Shown: positions 16,862 to 25,644 of the stretch, one piece after another
How positions within the stretch are numbered: the stretch's first letter is position 1
How the letters are laid out: the number at the start of each line of letters is the position of its first letter
Origin: Dactylosporangium vinaceum
Lineage (GTDB): Bacteria; Actinomycetota; Actinomycetes; Mycobacteriales; Micromonosporaceae
Assembly: GCF_019904175.1 (NCBI RefSeq)
Contig: NZ_CP061913.1
Coordinates: 3,534,001-3,598,000 of the forward strand
Direction: 5' to 3'
DNA: 64,000 bases
The notes under the pieces: generated by a model
The model's database searches: none
The model's input: only the letters and a program-made list of their open reading frames with translations
Told to the model about the DNA's origin: nothing
Translations under genes and position numbers: made by a program

Positions 16862-18421
16862 CTAGCGGATCGGCACGTCCACGTACGAGCCGGCGGCGAT
16901 CGTGACGCTCCCGCCGAGGGTGTTCTCGTCGTAGTAGAGGGGGTCGGCGGTGTCGACGACGAGGGTCAGGCTGTGCCCGGCCGGGACGTCGTACGCGGTC
17001 GCCGACAGGTTCACGTCGACCGTCCGGCTGCCACCGGCCGGGCCGAGCCAGGTGACCGGTGCGTGGGTGATGAGCTTGGCGTTGCCGAGGCTGTCGAGGT
17101 CGTAGAGGTACGCCACGACCGTCCCGTGCGCCGCGGTGCCGGTGAGGTTGAGGTGGACCTTCGCGATGCCGCGGATCTTCGTCGGGGCCGCCGGTCGTTC
17201 GGAGGCCCAGACGCCCGCCCGGAGCCGGTCGACCGCGGGCAGCCAGATCTGTGGCTGCTGGCCGGTGAACGCGCCGACCCCGTTGGTCAGCAGGACCACG
17301 CCGCCGTTCGCGACGGTGTCGAGGTCGGCCGGGAGTGTCTTGCTCCAGCCGGTGGAGGGGGCGCCGCCGAGCAGGCCGGTGCCGTCCAGCCAGCGGATCG
17401 CGCCGAGACCGTAGCGCCTCGTGGCGGTGTTGAGTGCGGCCCAGTCCGGGTAGCGCTCGGCGCCCGCGTTGAGCGGCTGCAGCTGGATGGCCGGCTCGGC
17501 GCCGATGCCCGTGTCGACGCCCGCGAGATAGGTGTCGAACCAGCGGTACAGGCTCGTCCAGGCGTCGTTGGGCAGGCCCAGGATGCCGGTGAACTCGGCG
17601 ATGGCGTGGTCGCCCGGGCGCAGCTCCAGGCGCTTCGGCGTCGTGAGGCGGCCGAAGAAGTCGACGAGTTGGTCGGGCGGGAAGAACGAGTCGCCCCACG
17701 CGTTGGCGATCATGATCGCGGGGCGGTTGGCGTTGATGGCGTCGAGGTAGGTGCCGGCCGAGCGGACCCGGGCCCACGCCTGCACCTGCTCGACGTTGCG
17801 GTCGGCGTTGAAGTCGGCGAGCTTGCCGCTCAGGTCGGCGCCGGGGTGGCCCAGCAGGGTCGCGGCCAGGCTGAGCAGGCCGGCCGACTGCTGGTGGCGG
17901 GTGTTGTCGCCGTAGAGGCTGTACACGAGGTCGGTCCAGCCGCTCATCATGACGACCGCACGGATCCGCTTGTCGAACGCGGAGCCGAGCAGGCTGATCC
18001 CGGCGCCGTAGGAGACGCCGGCCGCGCCGATGCGGGCGGGGTCGGCCGCGGTGTTGGCGATGGTCCAGTCGATGATCGCGGACAGGTCGGCCAGGTCCTG
18101 CGGGCCGGCGGTGTCGATCTCGCCGCCCGAGGCCCACCAGCCGCGCGGGGTGTAGGAGACGACGACGTACCCGCGGCCGGCGAGCGTGTTCGCCTGGGCG
18201 ATGTACTCGAGGTCGTTGAGGCCCCAGCTGGACGGGAACACGATGGCTGGGTGCTTCCCGGCGGTGGTCGGGGCGACGACGTTGGCCTTGAGGTCGACGC
18301 CCCCGGACCCGGTGATGTCGACGAACTTCGTCGATGTCGGCGGTTGTCCGGCCGCGTGGGCCGGGGCCTGGAGGGTGACGGTGGCCAGCACGGCCACGGC
18401 GATGACGGCGAGGGATTGCAT
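16862..18421 (-). CDS. Secreted CocE/NonD-type (S15) alpha/beta hydrolase
   Basis: This 519-residue exported hydrolase resembles X-Pro dipeptidyl-peptidase and cocaine-esterase enzymes. The signal peptide is residues 1-24 (ends AHAAG). Catalytic features are GVSYGAG with nucleophile Ser137, RGWWASGGE, and SFFPPDQLVDFF with the candidate Asp region. The C-terminal jelly-roll (XPD-type) is seen in TAYDVPAGHSLTLVVDTADP. ATG at 18421 has AGGAG five bases upstream; a GTG six bases earlier overlaps that site and is rejected. It is divergent from a TetR gene, with a perfect TTACCGGCCGGTAA palindrome between them, so TetR probably represses it. Confidence 0.9.
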   Translation of the reverse strand: MQSLAVIAVAVLATVTLQAPAHAAGQPPTSTKFVDITGSGGVDLKANVVAPTTAGKHPAIVFPSSWGLNDLEYIAQANTLAGRGYVVVSYTPRGWWASGGEIDTAGPQDLADLSAIIDWTIANTAADPARIGAAGVSYGAGISLLGSAFDKRIRAVVMMSGWTDLVYSLYGDNTRHQQSAGLLSLAATLLGHPGADLSGKLADFNADRNVEQVQAWARVRSAGTYLDAINANRPAIMIANAWGDSFFPPDQLVDFFGRLTTPKRLELRPGDHAIAEFTGILGLPNDAWTSLYRWFDTYLAGVDTGIGAEPAIQLQPLNAGAERYPDWAALNTATRRYGLGAIRWLDGTGLLGGAPSTGWSKTLPADLDTVANGGVVLLTNGVGAFTGQQPQIWLPAVDRLRAGVWASERPAAPTKIRGIAKVHLNLTGTAAHGTVVAYLYDLDSLGNAKLITHAPVTWLGPAGGSRTVDVNLSATAYDVPAGHSLTLVVDTADPLYYDENTLGGSVTIAAGSYVDVPIR

Positions 18422-18508
18422 ACGCACTCCTGGCGGGGGGTGGCGCGCGTGTGGGGTGGCGGCAGCCTAGGAGCCCGTTCTGAGAAAGTGAAGCTCGTGA
18501 CATTATCA

Positions 18509-18522
18509 TTACCGGCCGGTAA
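18509..18522. promoter_or_regulatory. TetR operator between hydrolase and TetR genes
   Basis: TTACCGGCCGGTAA is a perfect 14-bp palindrome in the 125-bp divergent gap, 13 bases before the GAGGAGGG ribosome-binding site of TetR. It is the only clear palindrome there and fits a TetR dimer site. Confidence 0.7.
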
Positions 18523-18546
18523 CATTTCCTGGTTGAGGAGGGTGCC

Positions 18547-19035
18547 GTGCTCTACGGAGCCCCGACGCCGCGGCGGCGCGACGCCCAGCGCAACCGCTCC
18601 GCGATCGTGCGCGTGGCCAGCGAGCTGATGCTGCGCCACGCCGGCGTGCTGATGCCGGAGATCGCCCGCCGGGCCGGGGTCGGGCAGGCCACGCTGTACC
18701 GCCACTTCCGTGACCGCCCCGCGCTCGTCGAGGCCGTCGTGGCGGATCAGCTGGAGCGGCTGGAGGCGGTGATCTCGGCCGGCTCGTGCACCTTCCGCGA
18801 GGTCCTGGTCGCGGCGCTGCGGCTGTACGCTCGGGTCCGCCCGCTGACCGGCGGCGGCGACCGGCTGGCCCACCGGCTCGGCGCGGCCCTGGCCCCCGTG
18901 CTGCGCCGCGCCCAGGAGCAGGGCCGGGTCCGCCCGGATCTGACGCCGGCCGACCTGACCCTGCTGGTGACGATGCTGTCCGCGGCGGACCCTGAGCGCT
19001 CGATCGCGCTGCTACTCGACGGTGTGTGCCGTTAG
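18547..19035 (+). CDS. TetR-family regulator
   Basis: This 162-residue TetR protein is slightly short for the family. The N-terminal HTH (RDAQRNRSAIVRVASELM then MPEIARRAGVGQATLYRHFRDRPALVEAV) is clear; the ligand domain is divergent and all-helical. It starts at GTG 18547 after GAGGAGGG. The target is probably the divergent secreted hydrolase. Its last 24 bases overlap the convergent FAH-family gene, an arrangement repeated elsewhere in this window. Confidence 0.9.
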   Translation: MLYGAPTPRRRDAQRNRSAIVRVASELMLRHAGVLMPEIARRAGVGQATLYRHFRDRPALVEAVVADQLERLEAVISAGSCTFREVLVAALRLYARVRPLTGGGDRLAHRLGAALAPVLRRAQEQGRVRPDLTPADLTLLVTMLSAADPERSIALLLDGVCR

Positions 19036-19866
19036 CGTCTGCCGCTGCCGGCCCAGGCCCGCGATCTCCATCTCCATGACGTCGCCGGCGCGCAGGTACG
19101 GCTGGCCCGGCAGCCCCAGTGCGACCCCGGCCGGCGTGCCGGTGTTGATGACGTCGCCCGGGTGCAGCACCATGAACTGGCTGACGTACCAGACCAGGTG
19201 CTCGACGCCGAAGATCATGTCGGCCGCCACCTCGTCCTGGCGGGCCTCCCCGTTGACCCAGGAGCGCAGCCGCAGCGCGGGGACGTCGACGCTGTCGGGG
19301 GTGACCAGCCAGGGCCCGAGCGGGTTGAACGTCTCGCAGTTCTTGCCCTTGTCCCACTGCCCGAGCCGCTCCAACTGGAACGCCCGCTCGGACACGTCGT
19401 TGCTCACCGCGTAGCCGGCGATGCAGTCATTGGCCTGGCCCGGGTTTTCCAGGTATCGCGCGCGCCGCCCGATGACGATCGCGAGCTCGACCTCCCAGTC
19501 CGTCTTGACGCTGTCCTTGGGGATCCGCACGTCGTCGTCGGGCCCGACGACGGTGTCGGCCGCCTTGAGGAAGATGATGGGCTCGGTGGGTGGCTCGGCC
19601 CCGGACTCGCGCGCATGCTTGGCGTAGTTCTGCCCGATGCAGACGACCTTGCCGATGCCGGCGACCGGCGGGCCGATCCGGGTCCCGGCGGGCACGTCGA
19701 GGCGGGGCAGGCCGCCGAGCGCCGCCCGGGCCCGCTCGACCCCGTCGCCGGCCAGGAACGCGCCGTCGATGTCGCCGGTGATCCCGGACAGGTCGAGGTA
19801 GCTGCCGTCGTCGGCGACCACGGCGGGCCGCTCGGCGCCGGCGGGTCCGAGCCGCGCAAGTCTCAT
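19012..19866 (-). CDS. Fumarylacetoacetate hydrolase family protein
   Basis: This 284-residue enzyme of the FAH superfamily acts on C-C bonds of acylpyruvates or decarboxylates/hydrates catabolic keto acids. The conserved core GKVVCIGQNYAKHARESG, PIIFLKAADTVVGPDDDV, DWEVELAIVIGRRAR and the final GDVINTGTPAGVALG are present with the metal-binding acidic residues. ATG at 19866 gives MRLARLGPAG, the normal N-terminus; an upstream TTG is not needed. It is a single gene, convergent with TetR and overlapping it by 24 bases. The exact substrate is unknown; ureidoglycolate lyase or 2-hydroxyhepta-diene-dioate isomerase are family alternatives. Confidence 0.93.
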   Translation of the reverse strand: MRLARLGPAGAERPAVVADDGSYLDLSGITGDIDGAFLAGDGVERARAALGGLPRLDVPAGTRIGPPVAGIGKVVCIGQNYAKHARESGAEPPTEPIIFLKAADTVVGPDDDVRIPKDSVKTDWEVELAIVIGRRARYLENPGQANDCIAGYAVSNDVSERAFQLERLGQWDKGKNCETFNPLGPWLVTPDSVDVPALRLRSWVNGEARQDEVAADMIFGVEHLVWYVSQFMVLHPGDVINTGTPAGVALGLPGQPYLRAGDVMEMEIAGLGRQRQTLTAHTVE

Positions 19867-19977
19867 GCGGGCCAAGCTATGCCGCCCCGAAGAACATGGT
19901 CAAGCCGAGCTGATCAACGGACACCCGGCCGGTCCGGCGGTGCCGGGGCGTTTGGTGGCGGGACCTACCGTGACGGC

Positions 19978-21504
19978 ATGGAGCTGCCCGACGGCCGGCT
20001 GCCGGAGTCGTTCGGCAAACCGCCATTCCCGGAGTCGAAGCCCTTCGAGCTCGGCACTCCCGCCGCGCCGCCGGCTCCATCGGACCCGCCGGCTCCATCG
20101 GACCCGCCGGCTCCGTCGCCGGCCGCGGCCGCACCGGAACCGTCCGCCGCACCGCCCGAGCGGCCGGACCGGCCGGGGCCGCGGGGACCGATCCGGCCGC
20201 CGGCGAACCGGGCGCCGGTCCGGAAGCCGGCACCCAGGCCGGCGCGGCGGCCGGTTGCCGGGCCGGATGCGGGGCCGGGCCGGTCGGCGCCGCGCGGGCC
20301 GGACCGCAGCAGGGCCACGACGATCGGGTTCGCCGTCGTGGCGGTGCTCGCCGTGTTCGTGACCGTCGCTGCCGTCGAGTCGCGGCAGGAACAGGAGCGC
20401 GGCGAGACCGGCGCCGGCGGGCCGCCGTCGCGGGCGGTGGAGGTGGCGGCCGGGGCCGGGTGCCCGGCGCTCGGCTTCATCGGCGCGAACGAGCTCGGCC
20501 AGGACGGCAGTGATGCGGTGCGGGCGGTCCGGATGGCGGTGGACGCGTACAACGTCGCCACGACACTGTCCTGCAAGGTCCGGCTCATCGAGACCGACAC
20601 CGGGCACGGCAGCCCGGCCGAGGTGCGCGCGGCGGTCGCGCGGTTCGACGACGACGACATCGTGGGTGTCGTCGGGCCGCTGCGCGACGCCGACGTGGCC
20701 CTCGCCGGCTACGACCTGGACTCGGCGGGCCTGCCGTTCGTCACCCCGTCGGCGGGCGGCCCGATGGCGGCGACGTGGAGCCTCGAGACGTTCCACCGGC
20801 TGTACCCGACCGACCTCGACGTCACCGACGCCGCCGCCCGCCTGCTCGGCACCCGGCTGCACGCACGGCGGGTGCTGATCGTGGGCCACGACGACGACGG
20901 CGAGCTGCGGATGGCCGCGCGGATGCGCGCGAGCACCGAGGTGTCGGTCGTCGCGACCGTGCCGATCGGTGTCGCCACCACCGACTTCGGCGCCGTGGTC
21001 CGCCAGATCCGGCCGCTCGGCGCGGAGTCGGTGTTCTTCACGGGGTCGGCCGAGGAGGCCGGCGATCTCGCGAGGTCGTTGCGGCAGGACGGTTTCACCG
21101 GGCCCCTGGTCGGCGGCGACGCGCTGCTGGAGCCGGCGTACGCGGCGCGAGCCGGCACTGCCGGTGACAACACGTTCGCGCTGTGCGGCTGCGGCGAGCC
21201 GCTCGATGCCGCGTTCGTGCAGGCGTTCACGGCCGAGCACCACGAGCCGCCGGGCCGATACGCGGCCGGAGCCTACGACGCGGCACAGCTCCTGCTCGGC
21301 ATCATCGGTCAGCGCGTCATGACCCGCGGTGGCGTACAGGAGTCGCTCTGGCACGGACCGTTCAGGCTGATGCAGGGCCGGTTCGCATTCACCGGCACCG
21401 GGGATCTCGATCGGGCCTCGATTGCCGTCAACGTGTACCGCCCGGGCACCGACAGCACCGGCCGGTCCGGCATGCTGCCACTGACAGCGATCAGGTTCTC
21501 GTAG
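19978..21504 (+). CDS. Membrane-anchored periplasmic-binding-protein (branched-chain amino-acid type) with Pro-rich cytoplasmic tail
   Basis: This 508-residue protein has a cytoplasmic N-terminal region (1-115) rich in Pro, Ala and Arg, including an 18-bp DNA repeat encoding APPAPSDP units. One transmembrane helix follows (ATTIGFAVVAVLAVFVTVAAV, about 115-135), then an extracellular type I periplasmic-binding fold with CPALGFIGANELGQDGSDAVRAVRMAVDAYN, VGVVGPLRDADVALAGYDLDSAGLPFVTPSA and YAAGAYDAAQLLLGII. No ABC permease or ATPase adjoins it, so it is unlikely to be a simple transport protein. I infer a ligand sensor or scaffold. The ATG at 19978 lacks a good Shine-Dalgarno. Confidence 0.8.
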   Translation: MELPDGRLPESFGKPPFPESKPFELGTPAAPPAPSDPPAPSDPPAPSPAAAAPEPSAAPPERPDRPGPRGPIRPPANRAPVRKPAPRPARRPVAGPDAGPGRSAPRGPDRSRATTIGFAVVAVLAVFVTVAAVESRQEQERGETGAGGPPSRAVEVAAGAGCPALGFIGANELGQDGSDAVRAVRMAVDAYNVATTLSCKVRLIETDTGHGSPAEVRAAVARFDDDDIVGVVGPLRDADVALAGYDLDSAGLPFVTPSAGGPMAATWSLETFHRLYPTDLDVTDAAARLLGTRLHARRVLIVGHDDDGELRMAARMRASTEVSVVATVPIGVATTDFGAVVRQIRPLGAESVFFTGSAEEAGDLARSLRQDGFTGPLVGGDALLEPAYAARAGTAGDNTFALCGCGEPLDAAFVQAFTAEHHEPPGRYAAGAYDAAQLLLGIIGQRVMTRGGVQESLWHGPFRLMQGRFAFTGTGDLDRASIAVNVYRPGTDSTGRSGMLPLTAIRFS

Positions 21505-21698
21505 CGGACATGGACGGGTCCACATTGGGTTCACGCAGGCGATCGCCGATGTTCATCGATCGGATCGTGACGTGCGCCGCATTGTTCCGCGGCGGCCGGT
21601 CGCGGTCCCGGACCGTTGTGCGACACGTGCTACCGTCCGGCGACAGGTACCCCGACTCGGCGCGGCACCGCCGCCTTGACCAGGTGTGATGGGCGTAG

Positions 21699-22487
21699 AT
21701 GACGACTGGTGAACCGTCCGCGGACGACTCCGGCGGACCACGAGACCCGTTGATGGTGGTCAGCATCCACGACGTGGCGCCGGCGACGGCCGACGAGACC
21801 GCGCGGTGGTGCGCCGACGCCGACGCGCTGGGTATCCCGGTGTCGCTGCTGGTGATTCCCGGACCGTGGCGCGGCATGGCGCTCGCCGAGCACGCTGACT
21901 ATGCGGGGGTGCTGCGGGCCCGCGCCGAACACGGCGACGAGCTGGTCCTGCACGGCTGGTGTCACCAGGCCGGGCCGGAGGGGCGTGCGGTGCGCCGGGC
22001 GGTCGGCCGGGCCGTGGCCCGCGGCGCCGCCGAGTTCGCCGCGCTCGACGAGCAGCAGGCCGGCCGCCGGCTCACCGACGCCAAGGCCGTGCTCGCCGCC
22101 CTCGGGCTGGAGACCGCCGGGTTCACCCCGCCCGGCTGGCTCGCCTCGCCGGCCGCCGAGCGGGCGCTGGCGCGGGCCGGGTTCCGGTACACCACTGATC
22201 ATTTCGGCGTGAAGGACCTCCGCGGCTCCCGGGCCGCCCGCGCCCGGCGCGGCTTCGCGCTCTCCCACCGCCCCGGCGGCACCGGCGAGCGGCTCGGCGC
22301 GGCCGTCATGAAGGCCGGCGCGGCCTGGGCGACCCGCCGCCGCGGCCTGGTCCGGGTCGCGCTGCACCCCGACGATCTGCACCGCCCCGGGCTGCGCGAC
22401 GACACGCTGCGGGCCATCGAGGGCGCGCTCAAGGCCGGGGCCCGCGCCACCACCTACGGTGCCGTTCTCGACGCGGCGGCATCGTGA
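21699..22487 (+). CDS. DUF2334 polysaccharide-deacetylase-like protein
   Basis: This 262-residue member of the DUF2334 branch of the NodB-like deacetylase fold has MVVSIHDVAPAT (19-30) with the catalytic-type HD pair, LVLHGWCHQAG, and a final RVALHPDDLHRPG. It probably removes acyl groups from a glycan or glycolipid in the cytoplasm; no signal peptide is seen. It starts at ATG 21699. The stop overlaps the GTG of the glycosyltransferase gene in GTGA, so both act together, most likely in making a modified surface glycan or glycolipid. Confidence 0.88.
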   Translation: MTTGEPSADDSGGPRDPLMVVSIHDVAPATADETARWCADADALGIPVSLLVIPGPWRGMALAEHADYAGVLRARAEHGDELVLHGWCHQAGPEGRAVRRAVGRAVARGAAEFAALDEQQAGRRLTDAKAVLAALGLETAGFTPPGWLASPAAERALARAGFRYTTDHFGVKDLRGSRAARARRGFALSHRPGGTGERLGAAVMKAGAAWATRRRGLVRVALHPDDLHRPGLRDDTLRAIEGALKAGARATTYGAVLDAAAS

Positions 22488-23620
22488 AGATCGTCCAGCT
22501 CGCGAACTTCTACACGCCGGTCTCCGGCGGCCTGCGCACCTGCGTCGAGCAGACCGGGCGCGGGTACATCGCCGCCGGCCACGAGCGGGTCACGCTGGTG
22601 CCCGGCACCGAGGACCGCGACATCACGTTCCCCGACGGCCGTCACCTCACCGTGCGCAGCCCGCTGCTGCCCGGCAGCGGCGGCTACCGCGTCCTCACCG
22701 CCCGCGCGCGGGTGTGCGCGCTGCTGGACAAGGTCGAGCCGGACGTGCTCGAGGCCAACGACAAGCTGAGCATCGCCTGGCTCTCGCCGTGGGCGCGCAG
22801 GCGTGGGGTACCGCTGGTCCTGGTCTCGCACGAGCGCATCAACGCCATCCTGCGCACCAGGGTGCCGCGCTGGTTCCCGCTCGACTCCGCCGCCACCGCC
22901 GCCAACCGCCGCCTGCACCGCCTCGTCGACCACATCGTGCTGGCCTCGGCCTTCTCCGCCGCCGAGTTCGAGGTCTTCGGCCGGGAGAAGACGCACCGCG
23001 TCCCGCTCGGCGTCGACCTCGACACGTTCCGCCCGGCGCCGGCGAAGGCGCCGCACCCGGAGCGCGACGACGTCCGCCTCGTCACCGTCACCCGCCTGTC
23101 GACGGAGAAGCACCCCGAGCTGTCCATCGCCGCCCTGCGCGAGCTGCGCCGCCGCGGCATCCCGGCCTCCCTGGACGTCATCGGCACCGGCCCGCTGCAG
23201 CGGCGCCTGGCCAAGGTCGCCGACGACCTCCCCGTCCGGTTCCTCGGCCACGTCGCCGAGCGCAACCGGCTGGCCGAGCTCGTCGCCGCCGCGGACGTGT
23301 CGCTGTCCCCGTCACCCGCCGAGACGTTCGGCCTGGCCACCCTCGAGTCGCTGGCCTGCGGCGTGCCGGTCGTGGTCCCGTCCGAGGGCGCCGCCCGCGA
23401 GCTGATCATGAAGCCGGAGTCGGGCCGGGTCACCGACGGCACCCCGCAGGGCCTGGCCGACGGCGTGGAGTCGCTGCTGGCCGCCCCGGCCGAGCGCCGC
23501 CAGGCCGACGCCCGGGCGGTCGCGGAGCAGTTCCCGTGGTCGGCGACGGTCAACGGGCTGCTCGACGTGTACGCCACGGCCACCAACCGGGAGCGGGTGC
23601 CGCAGCGCGAACGGCAGTAG
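22484..23620 (+). CDS. GT4-family glycosyltransferase
   Basis: This 378-residue GT-B retaining glycosyltransferase is of family 4. The N-terminal acceptor half starts KIVQLANFYTPVSGGLRTC; the C-terminal NDP-sugar half has VPLGVDLDTF, LVTVTRLSTEKHPELSI, VRFLGHVAERNRLAELVAAADVSLSPSPAETFGLATLESLACGVPVVV with the EX7E motif. GTG at 22484 is within the upstream stop. Such DUF2334-GT4 pairs are common in actinomycetes and are thought to build mannosylated lipids or polysaccharides; the donor here is unknown. Confidence 0.93.
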   Translation: MKIVQLANFYTPVSGGLRTCVEQTGRGYIAAGHERVTLVPGTEDRDITFPDGRHLTVRSPLLPGSGGYRVLTARARVCALLDKVEPDVLEANDKLSIAWLSPWARRRGVPLVLVSHERINAILRTRVPRWFPLDSAATAANRRLHRLVDHIVLASAFSAAEFEVFGREKTHRVPLGVDLDTFRPAPAKAPHPERDDVRLVTVTRLSTEKHPELSIAALRELRRRGIPASLDVIGTGPLQRRLAKVADDLPVRFLGHVAERNRLAELVAAADVSLSPSPAETFGLATLESLACGVPVVVPSEGAARELIMKPESGRVTDGTPQGLADGVESLLAAPAERRQADARAVAEQFPWSATVNGLLDVYATATNRERVPQRERQ

Positions 23621-23657
23621 GCGCCGGGACCGCCTGTCCTGGGCTTCGCGCCGGTGC

Positions 23658-24542
23658 TCAGGCCGCGGGCTCCTGGACCGGCACCGCCGCACGGTCCTGC
23701 ACCCGGGCGGCGGCCAGCAGCGCCACGCCCGCGGCCAGCAGGGCGACGACCACGACCTGGCTCCAGGGAAACCACAGGGCGCTGCGCCAGCCCGCGTGGA
23801 ACACCGTCGCGTCGAACACGGCGCTGGCGAGCGGGTCGGCGATGCTGATCGCGGTGAGCGCCGTGGGCAGGGAGCCCGCGGCGAAGGCGTCCTGGGTCAG
23901 CAGGCCGCTCGCGGTCGTCGACGCGATGAGCCCGAGGGTGGCCCAGTCGCCGGTCAGGCCCCAGATGCCTGCGCGCGACAGGGTGTCGGCGACGAGGACG
24001 ACGAAGACGGCGGTCAGGCAGGTGCAGACCCCGGCCGCGGTGCCGGCGAGCGCGCCCCGGACCTTGGTCTCGGCCCGGGCCGGCAGCAGGTGGGCCAGGG
24101 CGATGAAGAGCACCATCACGCCGGCGGCGATGGCGACCGCGGGGCCGACGTCGTCGCGGGCGAGGGTGTGCGGCACCGACGGGCGGGCCACGACCAGCAG
24201 CGCGAGCCCGGAGCAGACCAGCCCGGTGCCGATCCAGGCCCGGGCCGGTGGGTGGCGGATCGTCAGCATCGCGAACAGCAGCTGCGACACCAGCAGCGCC
24301 TGCACGACCGTGAGCGAGCCGAGGTGCAGCGCGACGGCGTGCGCGGCGAACGCGAACACGTTGAGCACCCACCCGGCCAGCCACCAGCGGTCCTTCACCA
24401 GGCGGCGGATCAGCAGGAACAGCCGCACCGGCAGCGCCCGGTCGTGGATGTCGGGGTTGGCCCGGCGCGCCGCCCGCTGCTGCATCGCCGCCGAGGTGGT
24501 GAACATGGCGGCGGCGAGGACCGACAGCACGACGGCAGACAT
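23658..24542 (-). CDS. DMT-superfamily (EamA/NIPA-like) membrane transporter
   Basis: This 294-residue protein has about nine to ten hydrophobic helices, beginning MSAVVLSVLAAAMFTTSAAMQQ, with the tandem-repeat feel of the drug/metabolite transporter superfamily. Segments such as LTVVQALLVSQLLFAMLTI and PTALTAISIADPLASAVF mirror each other in the two halves. The C-terminus is short and soluble. ATG at 24542 is the first start that keeps the full first helix. The divergent MOSC gene begins 72 bases away. The substrate is unknown. Confidence 0.85.
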   Translation of the reverse strand: MSAVVLSVLAAAMFTTSAAMQQRAARRANPDIHDRALPVRLFLLIRRLVKDRWWLAGWVLNVFAFAAHAVALHLGSLTVVQALLVSQLLFAMLTIRHPPARAWIGTGLVCSGLALLVVARPSVPHTLARDDVGPAVAIAAGVMVLFIALAHLLPARAETKVRGALAGTAAGVCTCLTAVFVVLVADTLSRAGIWGLTGDWATLGLIASTTASGLLTQDAFAAGSLPTALTAISIADPLASAVFDATVFHAGWRSALWFPWSQVVVVALLAAGVALLAAARVQDRAAVPVQEPAA

Positions 24543-24614
24543 GATCAGGGTTTCTACCCGAGCACCGCGACCGCGGGGCGACCGGGGTGTGGCCGTGCGG
24601 TGTTCAATCGAGCC

Positions 24615-25103
24615 GTGGCTGTGATCGTGGAACTGCTCGCCTCGCCCGTGCACCGCCTCGAGGGGCGGCCGCAGGACGGGCCCGGGCCGGCGCCGGAGGG
24701 GGAGCTGGTCGGCAGCATCCGGCTGCGGGCCGGGCTGGGGATCGTCGGTGACCGGTACTTCGCGAAGCCGGCCCACCGCGACGCCAGTGTGACGGTCATG
24801 GCGCAGGAGTGGCTGCCGCCGGGCACGGGGCTGGCGCATTCCCGACGCAACATTCTGCTCGCGGGGCTGCCGGTGGACGATCTGGTCGGGACGATCCTGA
24901 CCCTCGACTCGGGCGACGGACCTGTACGCCTGCAGGTCAAGCGCCGGGCCAACCCGTGCGCGTGGATGGACGTGACGATCGGCCCGGGCGCGTTCCGGTC
25001 GCTGCGCGGGCACGGCGGGGTCCGGTGCACGCCGCTCGATGACGGGGTGCTGCGTGTGGGCCCCGTCACGTACACGGTCACAGCAGTTGGGTCTCAGTCT
25101 TAG
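24615..25103 (+). CDS. MOSC-domain protein
   Basis: This 162-residue stand-alone MOSC domain is found at the C-terminus of molybdenum-cofactor sulfurases and in metal-sulfur-transfer proteins. Conserved pieces are GDRYF, SRRNILLAGLPVDDLVG and the RANPCAWMDVTIGPG stretch with the conserved Cys. The start is GTG at 24615 or the next GTG six bases on; neither has a strong Shine-Dalgarno. It is divergent from the DMT transporter and ten bases before the GNAT gene, which may share its transcript or use its own leaderless promoter. Confidence 0.85.
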   Translation: MAVIVELLASPVHRLEGRPQDGPGPAPEGELVGSIRLRAGLGIVGDRYFAKPAHRDASVTVMAQEWLPPGTGLAHSRRNILLAGLPVDDLVGTILTLDSGDGPVRLQVKRRANPCAWMDVTIGPGAFRSLRGHGGVRCTPLDDGVLRVGPVTYTVTAVGSQS

Positions 25104-25106
25104 ACT
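25101..25106 (+). promoter_or_regulatory. Leaderless-type -10 box for the GNAT gene
   Basis: TAGACT (25101-25106) lies seven bases before the ATG at 25114. This is the spacing expected when transcription starts at the A of the start codon. There is no Shine-Dalgarno before this gene. Confidence 0.45.
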
Positions 25107-25113
25107 CAGCTCC

Positions 25114-25644
25114 ATGCTCATCCGGCCATGGCAGACGGGCGACGAGCACCTCGCCGTGAAGATGGAGCGCCACCTGTCCGCACGCAGCATCGACCGCCGG
25201 TTCCTGGTCGGCAGCGGCGGGCGGCTGCCCCGGTTCTACCTGCGCCACATCGCCGCCGGCGCCCGCCCGGAGTGGGACGCCCAGGTGGCCCTCGACGACG
25301 GCGAGCTGTGCGGGTGGGCGGAGTACGGCCGCCGCCCGGCCTGTTCACCGGCCGCCGACCTGGCCGTCCTGGTGGCCGACCCCTGGCACCGCACCGGCCT
25401 GGCCACCGCCCTCGTCCGCGCGCTGGTCCACCGCATGATCGCCGCCGGCGTGCGCACCATCGAGGCCGACGTCACGAGCGGCAACGCGGCCAGCCACGGC
25501 CTGATCCGCGCGCTGGCGGGCGCGCAGCAGTCGCCGTCCTACGCCGACGGCCTGCTGCACTACTCGTTCGATCTGTCCCTGGTGCCGCCCGAGCCGCCGA
25601 TCCCCACCGCCGCCGCGCGACGACGCCGGGCCGAGGCTCAGTAG
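25114..25644 (+). CDS. GNAT-family N-acetyltransferase
   Basis: This 176-residue acetyltransferase has the acetyl-CoA binding motif A in DLAVLVADPWHRTGLATALVRALVHRMI and beta-strand/helix order typical of GNAT. The N-terminus MLIRPWQTGDEHLAVKM is the usual first strand and helix; ATG 25114 gives exactly this. The substrate is unknown; small molecules or protein N-termini are possible. The last seven bases overlap the convergent unknown gene. Confidence 0.88.
   Translation: MLIRPWQTGDEHLAVKMERHLSARSIDRRFLVGSGGRLPRFYLRHIAAGARPEWDAQVALDDGELCGWAEYGRRPACSPAADLAVLVADPWHRTGLATALVRALVHRMIAAGVRTIEADVTSGNAASHGLIRALAGAQQSPSYADGLLHYSFDLSLVPPEPPIPTAAARRRRAEAQ

Noticed and set aside
20083..20120. 18-bp repeat in the Pro-rich tail of the binding-fold protein
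   Set aside because: It is a coding repeat (Pro/Ala/Ser units) of low complexity, not a separate element.
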